Under the pieces are notes generated by a model that searched no databases, was not told the DNA's origin, and worked only from the letters and a program-made list of their open reading frames with translations. A stretch of DNA of 64,000 bases, taken from the NCBI GenBank assembly GCA_963970005.1, contig CAXAMN010029039.1:412388-476387 (forward strand), read 5' to 3'. Source of the DNA: Durusdinium trenchii (Eukaryota > Sar > Dinophyceae > Suessiales > Symbiodiniaceae). The position numbers and the translations under genes are program-made. Each line of letters starts with the position of its first letter. Within the stretch, counting starts at the first letter, position 1. This document shows, piece by piece, positions 1 through 11,599 of this stretch.

Positions 1-170
1 TGGCAACATCCTTCCCTAAATTTTACCCTCGGGTGGCTCACCTTGCCAACAAAAGGGGTGAGTCAAGTTGAAATGGCAACATCCTTCTCTAAATTTTACC
101 CCAGCCTTGCCCACAAAAGGGTGAGTCAACTTGGCATGGCCACATCCTTCTCTAAATTTTACCCCTGCAT
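1..170. repeat. Three-copy tandem repeat at the left edge
   Basis: Copies start at 1, 74 and 137, each opening with a variant of tggcaacatccttctctaaa and running into a T-rich then C-rich segment. The first two copies contain a short inverted repeat (gctcacc with ggtgagtc), so each can fold into a small hairpin. Copy lengths are 73 and 63 bp, and the third is cut short at about 170 where low-complexity sequence takes over. Reading frames through it exist but look like repeat translation, not protein. The left end is cut by the window, so the array may be longer. Confidence 0.75.
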
Positions 171-176
171 GGAAAA

Positions 177-600
177 GTCGAAAAGCGCGCAGCGCAAAAC
201 CAAAAAAACGCGCGCGCAAAAAATGGAACCAGGATAACGCGTGTAAACGCGCAAGCCTCCCAACCGCTTTCGCGCAAAGTGCGCAAAGTGCGCGAAGTAC
301 GCAAAACACGAAAAACGCGCAAGGTAAAAGCAGAGCAACAAAAGCAAACAAGCAACAAAAGCAGAAAGGCAACAAAAGCAGAAAGGCAACAAAAGCAAAA
401 AAAGCAGCAAAAGCAAAAGAGCAGCAAAAGCGGAACAGCAGCAGAAGCAAAAAAGCAGCAAAAGCAAAAGAGCAGCAAAAGCAAAAAAACAGCAAAAGCA
501 AAAGAGCAGCAGAAGCAGAAAAGCAGAAAAGCAACCAAAGCAGAAAAGCAGAATCCGAAAAAAATTCCCGAAAAAAAATGAAAAAAAATCCCAGAAAAAA
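177..600. repeat. Purine-rich low-complexity tract built on aaaagcag
   Basis: The tract is a degenerate array of 6-9 bp units such as aaaagcagc and aaaagcaaaag, preceded by a short CpG-rich stretch with repeated gtgcgcaaag. It is open in several frames on both strands, which is what a stop-poor simple repeat gives. The translations are Lys/Gln/Ser-rich on one strand and Phe/Cys/Leu-rich on the other. No conserved protein is recognisable, so it is called a repeat. From 600 to 886 nothing else is seen except weak open frames. Confidence 0.7.
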
Positions 601-885
601 TACCCCTCCATAAACAAGAAACAGGCTATACGGGGATACAGTGAACAAGAATCATCACATGTGTTTCCTTCTCTTGTTGTTCAACCTTCCCACAGTAATC
701 AATATTGCTTTGCACTGCGTTGAAGTACTGCCCCAGTACAGTTGTAGCGCAAAACCCTCCCAAAAAAAACAAGGTCACAGTATTTTGGGCCCCAATACAT
801 TGGTCCCTTTGTTAAAGGATCCTTGGACAAACGAACTGGGTTTGGGAATGATGACAACTAAGCAGCGGCTCTCATCAGTAGCTCA

Positions 886-3800
886 ATGATCATGAGAGTT
901 TCTTTCTTGGTTGGGGCCACCCAGGCTCCGCCTGCCCCAGCTCCCAGTCGACCAGCACCTACACCAGTGCGAGCTCTTGGTGTCCCTTGTGAAGTCCTTG
1001 GAGCAGATGCCAAGGTTGGTGATGTTAGGCCTGGCAGTCATTCAGAGCTGAATTCCACTGAGCTCGAAGAGGACGAAAACAGCAGGGAAGGGGATGAGGA
1101 CGAGGAACCACCCCTTGACATTCCCAAGCTTGGTGACAAGTCAGTAGAGTCTCCACGGGCTGGGGAGCCGGACTTGTCACGCAGTGCCATTGATTCGCGT
1201 CTACGTAGGGTTTTCAAACCAAACCTGAAGGGCAAGATGAAGGTTTCGGATGCGATCTTGAAGGATTGGGAGTGCGGTGCCAAATCCAAGCAGAGGAAAC
1301 AGCTCGAACAAATCTTTGCTATGTGTGGCTACTGCCCTGATACTACTACTGCAATTGATTATTTTTCACGTGTTCAATCTTTGCTATGTGTGGCTACTGC
1401 CCTGATACTACTATTGCAATTGACTATTTTTGACGTGTTCAATCCTTGCTATGTGTGGCTACTGCCCTGATACTACCATTACAATTGATGTTTTCTATTA
1501 TATAGTTTTTACTACAGTATTTCACTCGCTGGGAAAAGTTTGTTTGTGAGAGGGTCCATGTTGCAAGAAACATCCAGCTACCAACGACCATGCATGTCTA
1601 AGGATACCTTTGTGGCCGAGGTGGAGATTATCCGTTCAGAGCTTGAAGAAACGGAGGTGGTCATAGAGGGGGAGTTCGTGAGTAGAGATACCATGATCAA
1701 CGACTGGGAATGGACAGAGTACCAAGGAATAGAATGGAAAGCATTTAACATAATTTAGACACCCATCAAGTCGGAATACTGTTCTTTGGATTCTTTGGCT
1801 GTCTTTTTTGGGTGTGATGCTGAGCTCAGGCAACGAGTGTCCGCGGTGATCCGATTTTGCCGCAGCAACCCCAAACGCTATATGAGGCCTAAATGGGTCA
1901 ACGCAAATCCAAACATTTTACTACTGCAACTTGACCCAACTTGATCATGTGAGTTGCCCCTCGCTCAACACAGGCGGGACCAGTACGAGAAGAAGACGCT
2001 CTACTGGGCCGAGAAAACAATCAAAGGTTCCATTAGGAAACTTCACTGCATTGATGATAGTTCCATCATGTTACGTGAAATTATTTCAACAATCTGCCCA
2101 AGTATAACCAATTACACAATACTCAGTTCTGTTTTTTTGCTCCGTCCCAGGAAGAAAAGTTCCATCATGATGAACAAGCGGGTGCGCTTCGATGAGTCCG
2201 GAGGCCTTCAGCTTGGAATGCAGCCGTCTGATGTTGGAAGTCTCCTTCCAGCCCGAGAGCCTAATGGCAAAACCAAAGACGACAAGGGCAAGGATAAGAA
2301 GAAGTCTGAAAAATCAGGCCGGGGCTTTTGAGGGTTGATACATGGTCCCCAATGTGTTCAATAAACTTGAAGGTGAACAGTTTAACCTTTCCCACCCTTG
2401 GTCATAGCTTGACTCCTCTTTGGGCACCTAGGTGATGATGGTTCTTCCGATGAATGTAGTGAAGATCCCGATGCAGACTTGGAGGCTGACAACTTGGCAA
2501 ACCTCCGGGCCCAGGCTGGACTTCCAGACTTGCCAGATGATGGTCTCCCGAGTGCATCAGCCCCTAAGATGTTGATTCTCGATGGCATACTTCGTACTAA
2601 TTTGGTCCATTGCATTGATTACAAACATGCTTTAGTTACACAGTTTGGAGCCTAGGACTTGCATCGACAAGCGACTTGGGAAGTTGCAAGCAGGGTTGGA
2701 TCGCTACTCCACGTCTTCTGAACTGTCTGATCTCCAGAGCAGGACTGGTAATGCTTTCATGTGATGCAAAGTGGTATGGCAAGTAGGACAGTTTGGTCTG
2801 CCAACATGCCCACTGTACTCCAGGATGGTGGAAAAGATTCGTACAACCGTCAGTGAACTCGAAGGCATACACGACAACATCAACAAGGTGTTCCAGAATG
2901 GTGTGGTTGAAGGGCTAACCCGAAGGCCTGACCCTCAAATTCCAATCAAACCTGCCATGGATCGACTTCCCACGACTTCCCACTCCCAGGGTTGAGAAAT
3001 CGCTGGGCGACCTCTTCGCCGATGCACAGCGTAAGCCACCACCTCAGCAGCAGAATAATCTCAACGATGCCACTCATCACCCTGTATTGTTTTTCCATTC
3101 CAGCTGAACTCTTCCAGGGCTATGGATGCAATTGCTTTGGAGGGTCGGATGAAGTGCGCCCAGAATAAGACTTCAACAGCTGCATCAAATTTGGAACGCA
3201 AGTCATTCATTGCTAAACATGTGCAACATTAATGCGTGGCAGGCAGCTCTACCCGAAAGAGCCGGCAAAAAAGAAACAGAAACGGGCGGCGAGCAAAGCA
3301 AAAGCTAAGCCAAAGGCGAAGGCTACTGCTGCTAAAGAAGAGCCCAAGTCACCTGAAGAAGGTAAGCCAAAGAAGCCTAGAAAATAAGTGGGGTTTAGTG
3401 GATTTTACAGGTTTTTGTGTGGGGTGTTGGCGCCACTAGAGTGCTGAGATGTGAAGGTGATGCTTCAAAAGATTTCACAAGTGAATCCAATTCAAAACTA
3501 GTTTGGTGTTTTTGGGGTTGTTTAGGCCACCTGCAACCATCAGCACCGAGGGGCCAGCACATACAAGCTGCCTTTGTGTCAGTTCAATGCTGGATTGCCA
3601 GCGTCACTGTTAGATCGGGATTGATGCACGTGTGCGCGCGATGTGTGGCAAAAATGGAACTTGGCTGCTTGCCCACACCCACTCAAATAAGAGGACTTCG
3701 GAATAAACCACAATCTTGTTTATCCAACTCAGCTCCTAGAGTGAACCAAAGTAATTTGCTTAACAGCATTGACAGCCAGGCAAATCCCGATTCAATGAGG

Positions 3801-5739
3801 ATCTTGCAGAAACCATAGCTGAAGCAGTAGCTGATGGAGCCGCATCCTCAATTTTGTTTCTTCACCTATTACCACTTTACCTAGGTACTCCTGTCTATAT
3901 CTGGCCATCTTCCCAATCTCCCAGGTCCCCACGTCTTCTTTGGAGGGGGCTCGCGAAGCTGTCATGGGTTGCGACTTGGGCAACGGCAAGAAGGAGGCTC
4001 CTAGAGGTTCCAAAGCCAAGAACGCATCAAGAGCTTGCCACAAAAGCATTGAGCGTTGGGGGTACCGATGGAAGATACCAATCAAGGAGGCGGAATTTCG
4101 AGTGGGAACCCGGTCTATCTTCATCCCATACCTCTCGCCTGTTGATGTCCTTCAGTATCTGATTGGTACTGCTCCAGAAATGGTCTTTGGTGGGTTCAGA
4201 GCTGATGTGGACAAAAGTTCGCTCCTTGAATCATTCTGGCATCAATACAAATTTAATCACCCTGGGCACGCTGTGTTCACTCAGAACCAAGATGGTCCTG
4301 TGTCCTTATCTGGCACGATTCCAGTGATCCTTTACGGCGACGAGGGTCGGGGTCGTCGACGAGGAAACACGGCCTTGGTCACGATTGAGTTCCCCTGTGG
4401 CCTTCAAAGTGCCCAGAGATTTGCCAACAACGACACTTGTTTTGATTGCTCTGAATGCACGCTGGAAAACGACGCAGGGCAGCAAACTACTCGAGTGAGC
4501 CGGGTTGCTTTTGCAACTCACAATTTCAAGGAGCACAGCTTCATGACCAAAGTACCGTTGTTCTTGGTACATTGCTCGGTGTACAAGAAGTACGTTGGCT
4601 TGCTTGATTTCATGGTCAGCACAATTGCAAGTGACTTGCGCCAGTTGTTCCATGAAGGGGTGAGCGTTCAGGGGCGTGTTTGGACAGCTGCACTCTTGGG
4701 GATGAAAGGAGACTACAAGTGGCTTGCTTCTATTGGACATTTGGAGCGGCACTTTGGGACAAGAGGCAAGAAAAGATCTCTAGCAATGTGCAGCGAGTGT
4801 TTTGCAGGCCTTCAGAACTACCCGTATGAAGAGGTGGGTAGTGCACCAAAGTGGACTAGGACTTTGTGGAGATCAAGGCCATGGGCCGCTGATAACGCTC
4901 CTGGGATCACCAGAGCACCATTCGACGCAGCTGAACCTGAAAGAGTTCTTCGACGGGACTTGATGCACACAACCAAGCTAGGGTTTTACCGCCACCATGT
5001 AGCATCGACTCTGGTTCTCCTGATTCATTGGAAGTTCTTTGCCATTCCCGAGGAACGGCATAATGATGCTGTGGTCCGACTGTCCAGGGCCCACGGGCAC
5101 TTTGCCCTGTGGTGCCACACCTTTCATCACACACCATCTCTACGGTCATTCTCGCGACAGCTTCTGAACTGGCAGAACCAAGCTTCCTACGCGTGGGCCA
5201 ATGTGAAGGCATCGGATTGCCTTCTTCTCAACCAATGGATCCAAGACCTGGTTCCACTGGTGATTTTGGACACACAAGAGGAGAGGCACCGTGACCGAAA
5301 GGTCATGCTCAAGGTGATTTTGGAAGTGAGCCAATCCATTTCACAATTCACTCATTTGGTTTATGGCCACAAGTTGTTCCTGCCCCGTGCTTGCTGTACC
5401 CAACTGGTGCTCCTTGGCCGGCGCATCCTGAACGGCTACATGTGGCTAGCGCAACAGGTCATTCCGCTACCAATTTGTGGATGGGCAATTGTGCCAAAGA
5501 TCCATTACTTTAGGCACCTTCTTTGGGACATCGAAGTGTTCTTGACATCAACATCCGTGGACTCCAATGCTTTGTGTCTTTCTCCTGTTGTGTTCTCGTG
5601 CGAGTGCAACGAGGATGTGATCGGAAAATGCTGTAGATTGAGTAGAAGGGTGACCGGCTCTATCATGCCCCGACGAGTTCTAGAGCTATACATGATCAAA
5701 GGAAAGCTTTTGCTCAAACGGTGGCGTCAAAAGTCCTGA
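886..5739 (+). CDS. Multi-exon gene of an uncharacterised dinoflagellate-expanded family, transposase-like C-terminal exon
   Basis: Exons that join in frame: 886?-1338, 1603-1718, 1830-1883, 1974-2036, 2151-2323, 2432-2570, 2656-2742, 2824-2973, about 2990-3028, about 3104-3220, 3243-3361, 3780-about 3840 and 3925-5739; the true start is uncertain. The N-terminal part is Pro-rich then acidic, followed by a charged helical region (KRKQLEQIF-type, then FVAEVEIIRSELEETE and SAVIRFCRSNPKRYM) and a Lys-rich linker ending at 3361. The last exon gives about 605 residues with motifs YGDEGRGRRRGN, GMKGDYKWL, MCSEC, RRDLMHTTKLG and CNEDVIGKCCRL. I remember many paralogues with this architecture in symbiodinian genomes but no assigned function. 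The spaced D, D and E motifs suggest an RNase-H-like (DDE) transposase fold; this is inference. Donors include GA (1339, 1884, 2037, 2743), GC (2324) and GT (1719, 3362). The final exon is intact with a TGA stop at 5737-5739. Confidence 0.75.
1311..1490 (+). repeat. 65-bp tandem repeat copying an exon end and splice donor
   Basis: Copies are at 1311-1375, 1376-1440 and 1441-1490 (partial). The unit starts inside coding sequence (the codons for IFAMCGYCP) and runs through the probable donor at 1338/1339 into the intron. Each copy therefore repeats the coding end plus the candidate 5' splice site (ccct|gatact). Copies differ by only a few substitutions, so the triplication looks recent. Confidence 0.8.
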
Positions 5740-7930
5740 GTGCCAGACATCCAGGAATCCCGCAGGGTGGCCACCCAAGCATGGAGCTTTGAGCCAGGAG
5801 AAAAGGCCAAGGGAGCAGGATGTGGGATGGGATGGGGCAGTACTTATCACTTTCAGTGTGTGAACATCCAATTCGACATTTTTCAATAATTTCGATGTTT
5901 TTTCTTTTGAATCGACAATTCCGCAAAAATATGTACCAACCAGAAGCCCTAGGTCTGATTCACTCTTCCCCAGCCATCGTCGGCCCGTTCGGAGTCTCTT
6001 GGTCCAGGTCACATCAGCCGGTACTGGCAGGTGGCCACCGACACCCCGAGATCCTTCGCTACGGCCTACGGCTTCTGCGGCTTCTGCGTGTGGTGTGGGT
6101 GACCGGCTGCGGGTGACCGGCGCTTGAAGTGAAGGAAAGCAACAAAGAGTGCCATGGTGGTGGCTGGATGGTTCTTCTTTTTTTGTCAGATTTTCGATTT
6201 GGATTTGAACATCATCCATAGAAATGTTGAGCAGAAATAGAGTTGTGCTCAACTCCTTCCATCTCTTCAACTCCTTCAATCTCATCTGAACACCCACCCC
6301 CCTCCGCCCGCGGCTCTTCCACACGCCTGCGCGTGCTCGTAGAACTGCGACGGAGAGCCCGAAATCCATGACCTTCGACGACCGTTGCGCGCCGCGTGTG
6401 TTGCGGCACGGGTTGTGCGTGGTGGTGCATGGAGGTGTGAATCACCACAGTGTCACCACAGTATGCCATGTAATTGATCTACAGCTGGCGATTCATGGTG
6501 GAGCTAGGGCACAGAAGTGGTTCCGCCGTGAGTTTTGGAGGGGATGTCAACCAAGAGCAGTCACATGATGCCAGTGATGCCAAAATATTGCAGTTCCTTC
6601 TTCTACATAACAGAAAAACAAACAAAAAACATCTGGAGTAAAGCACCAAATCGGGTACTTCTCCTTGCCGGACACCCCCACCGACAGGCTTGACCCGTCT
6701 ATGCCGAGCTCCCCGCCCACCGTGCAGCAGCACCATGCAGCCAGGCTTGGAGTCCGAGTTCGGAGGGCGCAAGAGTTGCAGGTGGAGATTCTCCTCCTCT
6801 GCGAAGGTGTAGACCTGCACGTGGAGCTGCTCGTGGACACCAATGAAATCCCAGCAGGATCGGCTGAGGGAGCCCTGTGTGTGAGCCACGGATCTAGTTT
6901 AGAAGCTGAAGGGTCAACCATTGATGTCCGACAAAGGTTTCATTCTAAGACTTTCCTGGCACTTGAAGCGAAGCCTCGAGGCTTCTACCCACCTGCAACC
7001 GGCACAGGCATTTGACACCATTTTCTCTTGCGCATTTGGCTGGAGAGATGCAGATCAGCTCAAAAGCAGCTCAAGAGCGTTGCTGTGCCAGCCTGAGCTG
7101 AGCGATCATCAAACTCTGGCTTTCCAGGAGCCGCTCACACAGCTTTGGCCTGCACCTAAACCAGACATGAATGTCTATACCGTAATTTGTCCCACCCAGC
7201 CCCATGTGGCAAAAAAACGGATGGGTGTCCAAAATGGAGATCCCTAAGTACTGCAGGACTACCTCCACACTTTCGACACCCACGTCTGATGTATCGTATG
7301 TATCCAGTGCGCTCCAGGTAGCCACCGGCACGGAGCATGGTATCCACGGAGAGCAGCAGAAGTCCAGTGCCGAAACTGGTGAGCATGTTGTCATCCAAAT
7401 AAGGAAGAACACCTGCAGCTGCATCGAACTTAGGCCCTCTTAGGCGCTGGCGAAGTTCTGTGTTTCTCTATGTTTCTATGTGTTCGCTGTTCGCTGGTGG
7501 GGTGGACTCTTTAGAGGAGTCGCTCTGACAAACATGGCAAGGACATGGCAACTCGTAGGACTGAGCTCCTGAGCCTGAAGAAACCCTTGGATTTGACCTT
7601 TCAAAGTCACCTTGAGGCATGATGAGGCAAAAACTATGCAAAGATAAGTTTAACACGTGATCACGATACAGGAAGACATGTAGACTCGTAATTTACTTTC
7701 AGACATCCAACATAAACATGGCCCATGGCCATCCAACAAAATAACGACAGGGAAGCAAAACCACACCAGCGGAAATCCAATGCTTCACACCTTTTGTCAA
7801 CCGTTTTGTTCCCCTCTCTCCAAAAATATGGAAGCTGGATGGCAAAAGAAGCTCCCTTTCCTCCTACAGAACGTTTTCCCACGATCCAGGTTTATTATAA
7901 GGAGCCCCGGAGTTTAAACTGGTCTATCAA
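5740..7930. other. Strand-switch region with weak minus-strand exon candidates
   Basis: After the stop at 5739 no plus-strand exon is recognised. On the minus strand there are GC-rich islands with exon-like frames. One at about 6065-5995 encodes VAKDLGVSVATCQYRLM. One at about 6880-6690 follows an AG|G and reads GSLSRSCWDFIGVHEQLH. One at about 7395-7300 reads DNMLTSFGTGLLLLSVDT. They may be the 3' part of the membrane-protein gene upstream (7.9-11.6 kb), but phases were not joined. The remaining sequence is AT-rich with no recognised repeat or RNA gene. Confidence 0.35.
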
Positions 7931-7934
7931 ACGG

Positions 7935-10900
7935 GACCCCACCGACCCACCTCCAGCCATTTCGCAGGCGGCAGCGCTGCCGCCACCTCGTCTGTCCGTC
8001 GCAATGCTTGTTGCAAGATCTAAAGCCACCTGATGAAAGCCACCGGCCTCATAATCCACATGTCGCGTGTACGCAGACAGAGTGAGTGTACCTCCATATC
8101 TATCATAGATCTAATACTCAGCACGGCCATCCATCGACCAATATTCCCCGACGCAAGCCCGTCCCAACTGCATCCGCTTGGCTCACCAGTGCCACCGCGG
8201 CCAGATCGGCCACGGCCGTGCCGGCATCGGTTCCGGAGGTGAGGATTACAGCGAGAGCCAAGAGGGTAGCTACCTGAGATCGTGGAACGTCGTGTCGTCA
8301 TGTCTATCTCCACTCAGGTCGGTCGTGCTGACCCCGCGAAGCTGGGTGGATCATTTGTCAAAAATGGACCTGTTAATTACAAAAGGAACAACATGCAGAT
8401 CTTGGGAGTTGAATTGTGCCGCCCCGAGCGGCGAGCCAGCAGGTCGCCGACCCCGCGAGCGTGGCGCCCGGCATGAGCCGAGGCCCGCCCAGCAGGATGC
8501 CGCCGATGGCCGCGAAGGGATCCTGGAGCGGTGCCATGGGGGCGGCGGCGGCGGAAGGAGCTGTGGGGGGCGGAGGAGGGGGGTGCGAAAAGGGTGGTGA
8601 TTTGGGTGTGTTTGGGGGGGTAGGAGATGGGAGGAGAGGTTCAGATTGATTTGAGAATTGATCAAGGAAGATTTGATCTCATCCTCATCATATTACGAAT
8701 GCCAAGAATCCCTGGTACAGACAGGTGTAAGGTTCGGGGGAAGCGGATGACGGTCAAACGACCATATGAAAGACTATGAAGTTGTGGACCAGACGAATGA
8801 CCATGTAATCTTGATTGATAAACAAACCTCCACACGTCATAAGAAAGTATGGGATCTGACTAGGTAGAGCGGCCAAGTCACAGCCAGGGTGGCCACCAGA
8901 GCACAAAGCAGTGCTAGTCGTCGAGGGAAGGTGATGAGACACAGGAAAAGCCCGATCAAAAAGTGTAGGGCGGCTGGAGCCTTCCGGCTGGTCCTGGGTG
9001 TCACGCAAAGACTCTAAGTGCCCGATCAAAGACTATAGCGCAAAAACACAACCAACATCCACATCCGAGAAATTCAATCCTGGATCCAACCTTTGGTAAG
9101 TCCAAAACAATATAAGAGTTATACAAGGAATTCTGTGCTGCAACTGCAAAAGCTCTCATCTCCGCTTCTCTCAGCAATGGTTGCTAAGTTGTGTTCATCT
9201 TTTTTGCTGTTCCTATATTATGTTCCTATATATAAATATGCTTTTATAGACTTATATGACATGATTTTCTTCCCACCATCAAACCAGTCTACTCCAACCC
9301 ACCAACCACACGGCTTCCACCTCGCGCTCCCCGCTCGCACTGGCTGGCCTCTCTTCTTCTTTGAGCATTGACCCAAAGAACCGGAGGAACTCCACATTCA
9401 CCGCGTCGGAGAGGAAACGAGCCAGTTGCAGGCTTCCTGGATATCCGGTTCTTTCTTTCCGAAAAAGGAAAAACCAAAGACAGAGGCTTGTAGTGGTGTC
9501 TGATAGCTTACGTGACCGCTTGCGGTGTCTTATATGTGTGTGTTCAGTGAGTGAGTTTGGTGGGTTGTTTGGTTGCCGGATTGGGTGCTTGGTTCGTTGG
9601 CGGATTGCGCGCCAAGCGCAAGCCTCCACCGTGCGGCCGCGCGCCCAGGCGTCCTAAGGAGATGGTGCCAGCGCCCAGCGCCAAGACGCAGGTCTTCCAG
9701 GGCAGAAGCAGAAAGATCGCCGTCAGCGCCAAACCTCACAGGGTCAAACATGAACTCCATGCATGGAGAATTTTGTTTTGCAAAAGTCTAAGTGGGATAG
9801 TGGAACACATTGGGAAGAAGAATGGGCCTGGTGCTAACTGTACATTTAGGATCATTTAAGCTGGATTTTGACACTCTTTGACACAGTGATTCAAAGTGAA
9901 ATTCGAAGAACCCCATGAAAAAAACGAAGTGATCGATCGCTTCACGTGTTACATCGTGTTACATGTCCTCCACCCTCCAGCCAGCCCATGTGTTCAATCC
10001 TTTTTGAACCCATCCCTCAGCGACTTGGTGAAACACACGCGCGTGAAGGAAGATGTCCGGAGGGATCCTTCAACGACCAATCCACCAAACATGCCGCGAG
10101 GGCCACGACCCGACCTTCCAGGTAGGTCGTGCCCGGTTGATATCCTAGAAAAATGTGCCAAGCGACCGACGGGATTGATGTTTTCGTTTTTTGTTTGTTT
10201 GTTTCGCCTGTGAAGATGTGTTGCACTTTCCGCTGCAAGTTCAGCTTCTCAAGGCGTTGGGTCTTTGGAAGCGTTGCAGCCAAGTACCTTTGGTAGGCGT
10301 TGGGGGCGTGCCTTTTCCGGCTGCAAAAGGAGTGTCAAGAACACGCTGACAGTGAGAGAGGAGATGTTCATAGAGGCAGTCAGTAGAGCTAAGTGTCTTT
10401 CCCATTCATTCAATCTAGTTGGTTTAATTAGACTTGGTTTGTTCAATGGACATGTGCCAAAAATGCTAAAGCGATTTCTAAGACTGTTCAACCTGCCTGA
10501 GAGCATACAGTAGCTGGCTATCATCGCGAATGAAACATCTCAGTCAGTCTGTGCTTGAAACTTCAACGGACCACAACAGCCCCATGTACTTCCACATGCT
10601 TCTTCAGTTTTTGAACCCATAGATGCCATAAGCAATCCTAGATTCCATGCTACACCGTGCCTTGTGGCATCTTTTTCATAGTTTTGGCATCTTCTACACC
10701 CAAAACGGACAATCCTTCCTTTTTTTGTACACCCTCTCCATATAAGCATCGCTTATCGCAGAAAAGCGTCTGCAAGCCCACGATCGCCGAGCAAATGCCG
10801 GCGACCAGCCCATAGATGCCAAGGTTGCTTTGGGCTCCCTTGGGCAGCTTGCCCTCAGTTGCTTTGAGGTCTAAAGCTGAGATCATGAGGCTGTTGGGGT

Positions 10901-11590
10901 CTCAAGATGAGGGACTTACTCTCCATGAAATCCTCATGGTTAACATGGATGGCACCACCTCCTTGTAGAGGATTTCATGTTCAAAATCGGTGCCATGCCA
11001 TCCACGTAACCATGGTTATTGTAGGGAGTGTAACCATTGGTGAGATTTGGGAAGCATTCCAATGATCAAGAAACAATGCGTCTTCTTTTTTATATGGGAA
11101 AGCTTAGAATGCTTGAGCCACACCCATCTGGCGGCATCATCATATCTGTTTCTTCTTCTTCTTCGTCTTCTTCTTCTTCTTCTTCTTCAGCTTCTATGGT
11201 ACCGTTGCACCATTGATGGGCAAAAGTCCCTCTGCCACACGAAAACCCTCTCAATACCCTCCACCCAACATGCCTCCTTCCAGCAACAATCTGAAGATCT
11301 TCCGAACTATAGTGACTTGAACTCAAAACTGTTTGGCGCCTCGTGTCCGACATATTCCCTATATCAACTGCGTCATACGTGTTTTTGTTGTTGCTTCCTC
11401 CACCCCCTGAGCTTCGATTCCCAGCTTCCGAGAGGTCCAGAAGCACGATGGACAGCACTCCAACCAGCAAGGCGCCCACGATCACGGCCAGCAGCCGCAT
11501 CCGGTGGCGTCGGGTCGAGCGGGTCGACTGGCAGCTTTGGCCATCCGACACTGCTGTTTGTGGGGGGAAGCTGCCACCCAGACCATCCAT
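7935..11590 (-). CDS. Putative multi-exon membrane protein gene (fragmentary model)
   Basis: Not recognised by family. The first candidate exon begins with an ATG at 11590: a polar N-terminus, an Arg-rich stretch, then a single hydrophobic segment LLAVIVGALLVGVLSIVLL at about residues 33-51, as in a type II signal anchor. Lower exon candidates are 10865-10730 (NLGIYGLVAGICSAIVGLQ, hydrophobic), 9735-9610 (ALTAIFLLLPWKTCVLALGA, hydrophobic), 9455-9365 (LARFLSDAVNVEFLRFFG), 8535-8405 (DPFAAIGGILLGGPRLMPG), 8275-8160 (TLLALAVILTSGTDAGTAVA) and 8030-7935 (VALDLATSIATDRRGGGSAA). All lie on the same strand and are GC-rich with AT-rich gaps. The hydrophobic exon followed by a short cytosolic-looking exon resembles the C-terminal end of multi-pass proteins, but no named family fits. 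It could be two genes. Confidence 0.4.
10925..11035. repeat. Nested imperfect inverted repeats
   Basis: catgaaatcct near 10925 is answered by aggatttcatg near 10972. Inside and beside this, tggttaacatggatggcacc is answered imperfectly by ggtgccatgccatccacg and then taaccatgg. The block can form a cruciform or RNA hairpin. It lies in an apparent intron of the putative membrane-protein gene. Confidence 0.6.
11147..11192. repeat. (TTC)n microsatellite
   Basis: A run of ttc/ctt triplets with one g interruption, read as a Glu run on the minus strand next to the first putative exon of the membrane-protein gene. It is probably intronic, since the acidic run is followed by unconvincing sequence. Confidence 0.8.
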
Positions 11591-11599
11591 GGGACTGGT

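Noticed and set aside
16..648. Several 100-210 codon frames on both strands in the left 650 bp
   Set aside because: They are translations of a stop-poor simple repeat; all frames are open together and the proteins are single-residue-rich.
3362..3387. Stop codon at 3385-3387 as the end of the first plus-strand gene
   Set aside because: A GTAAG donor at 3362 and the acceptor before 3780 join in phase (SPEEG to KSRFNEDLAE), so the stop is intronic.
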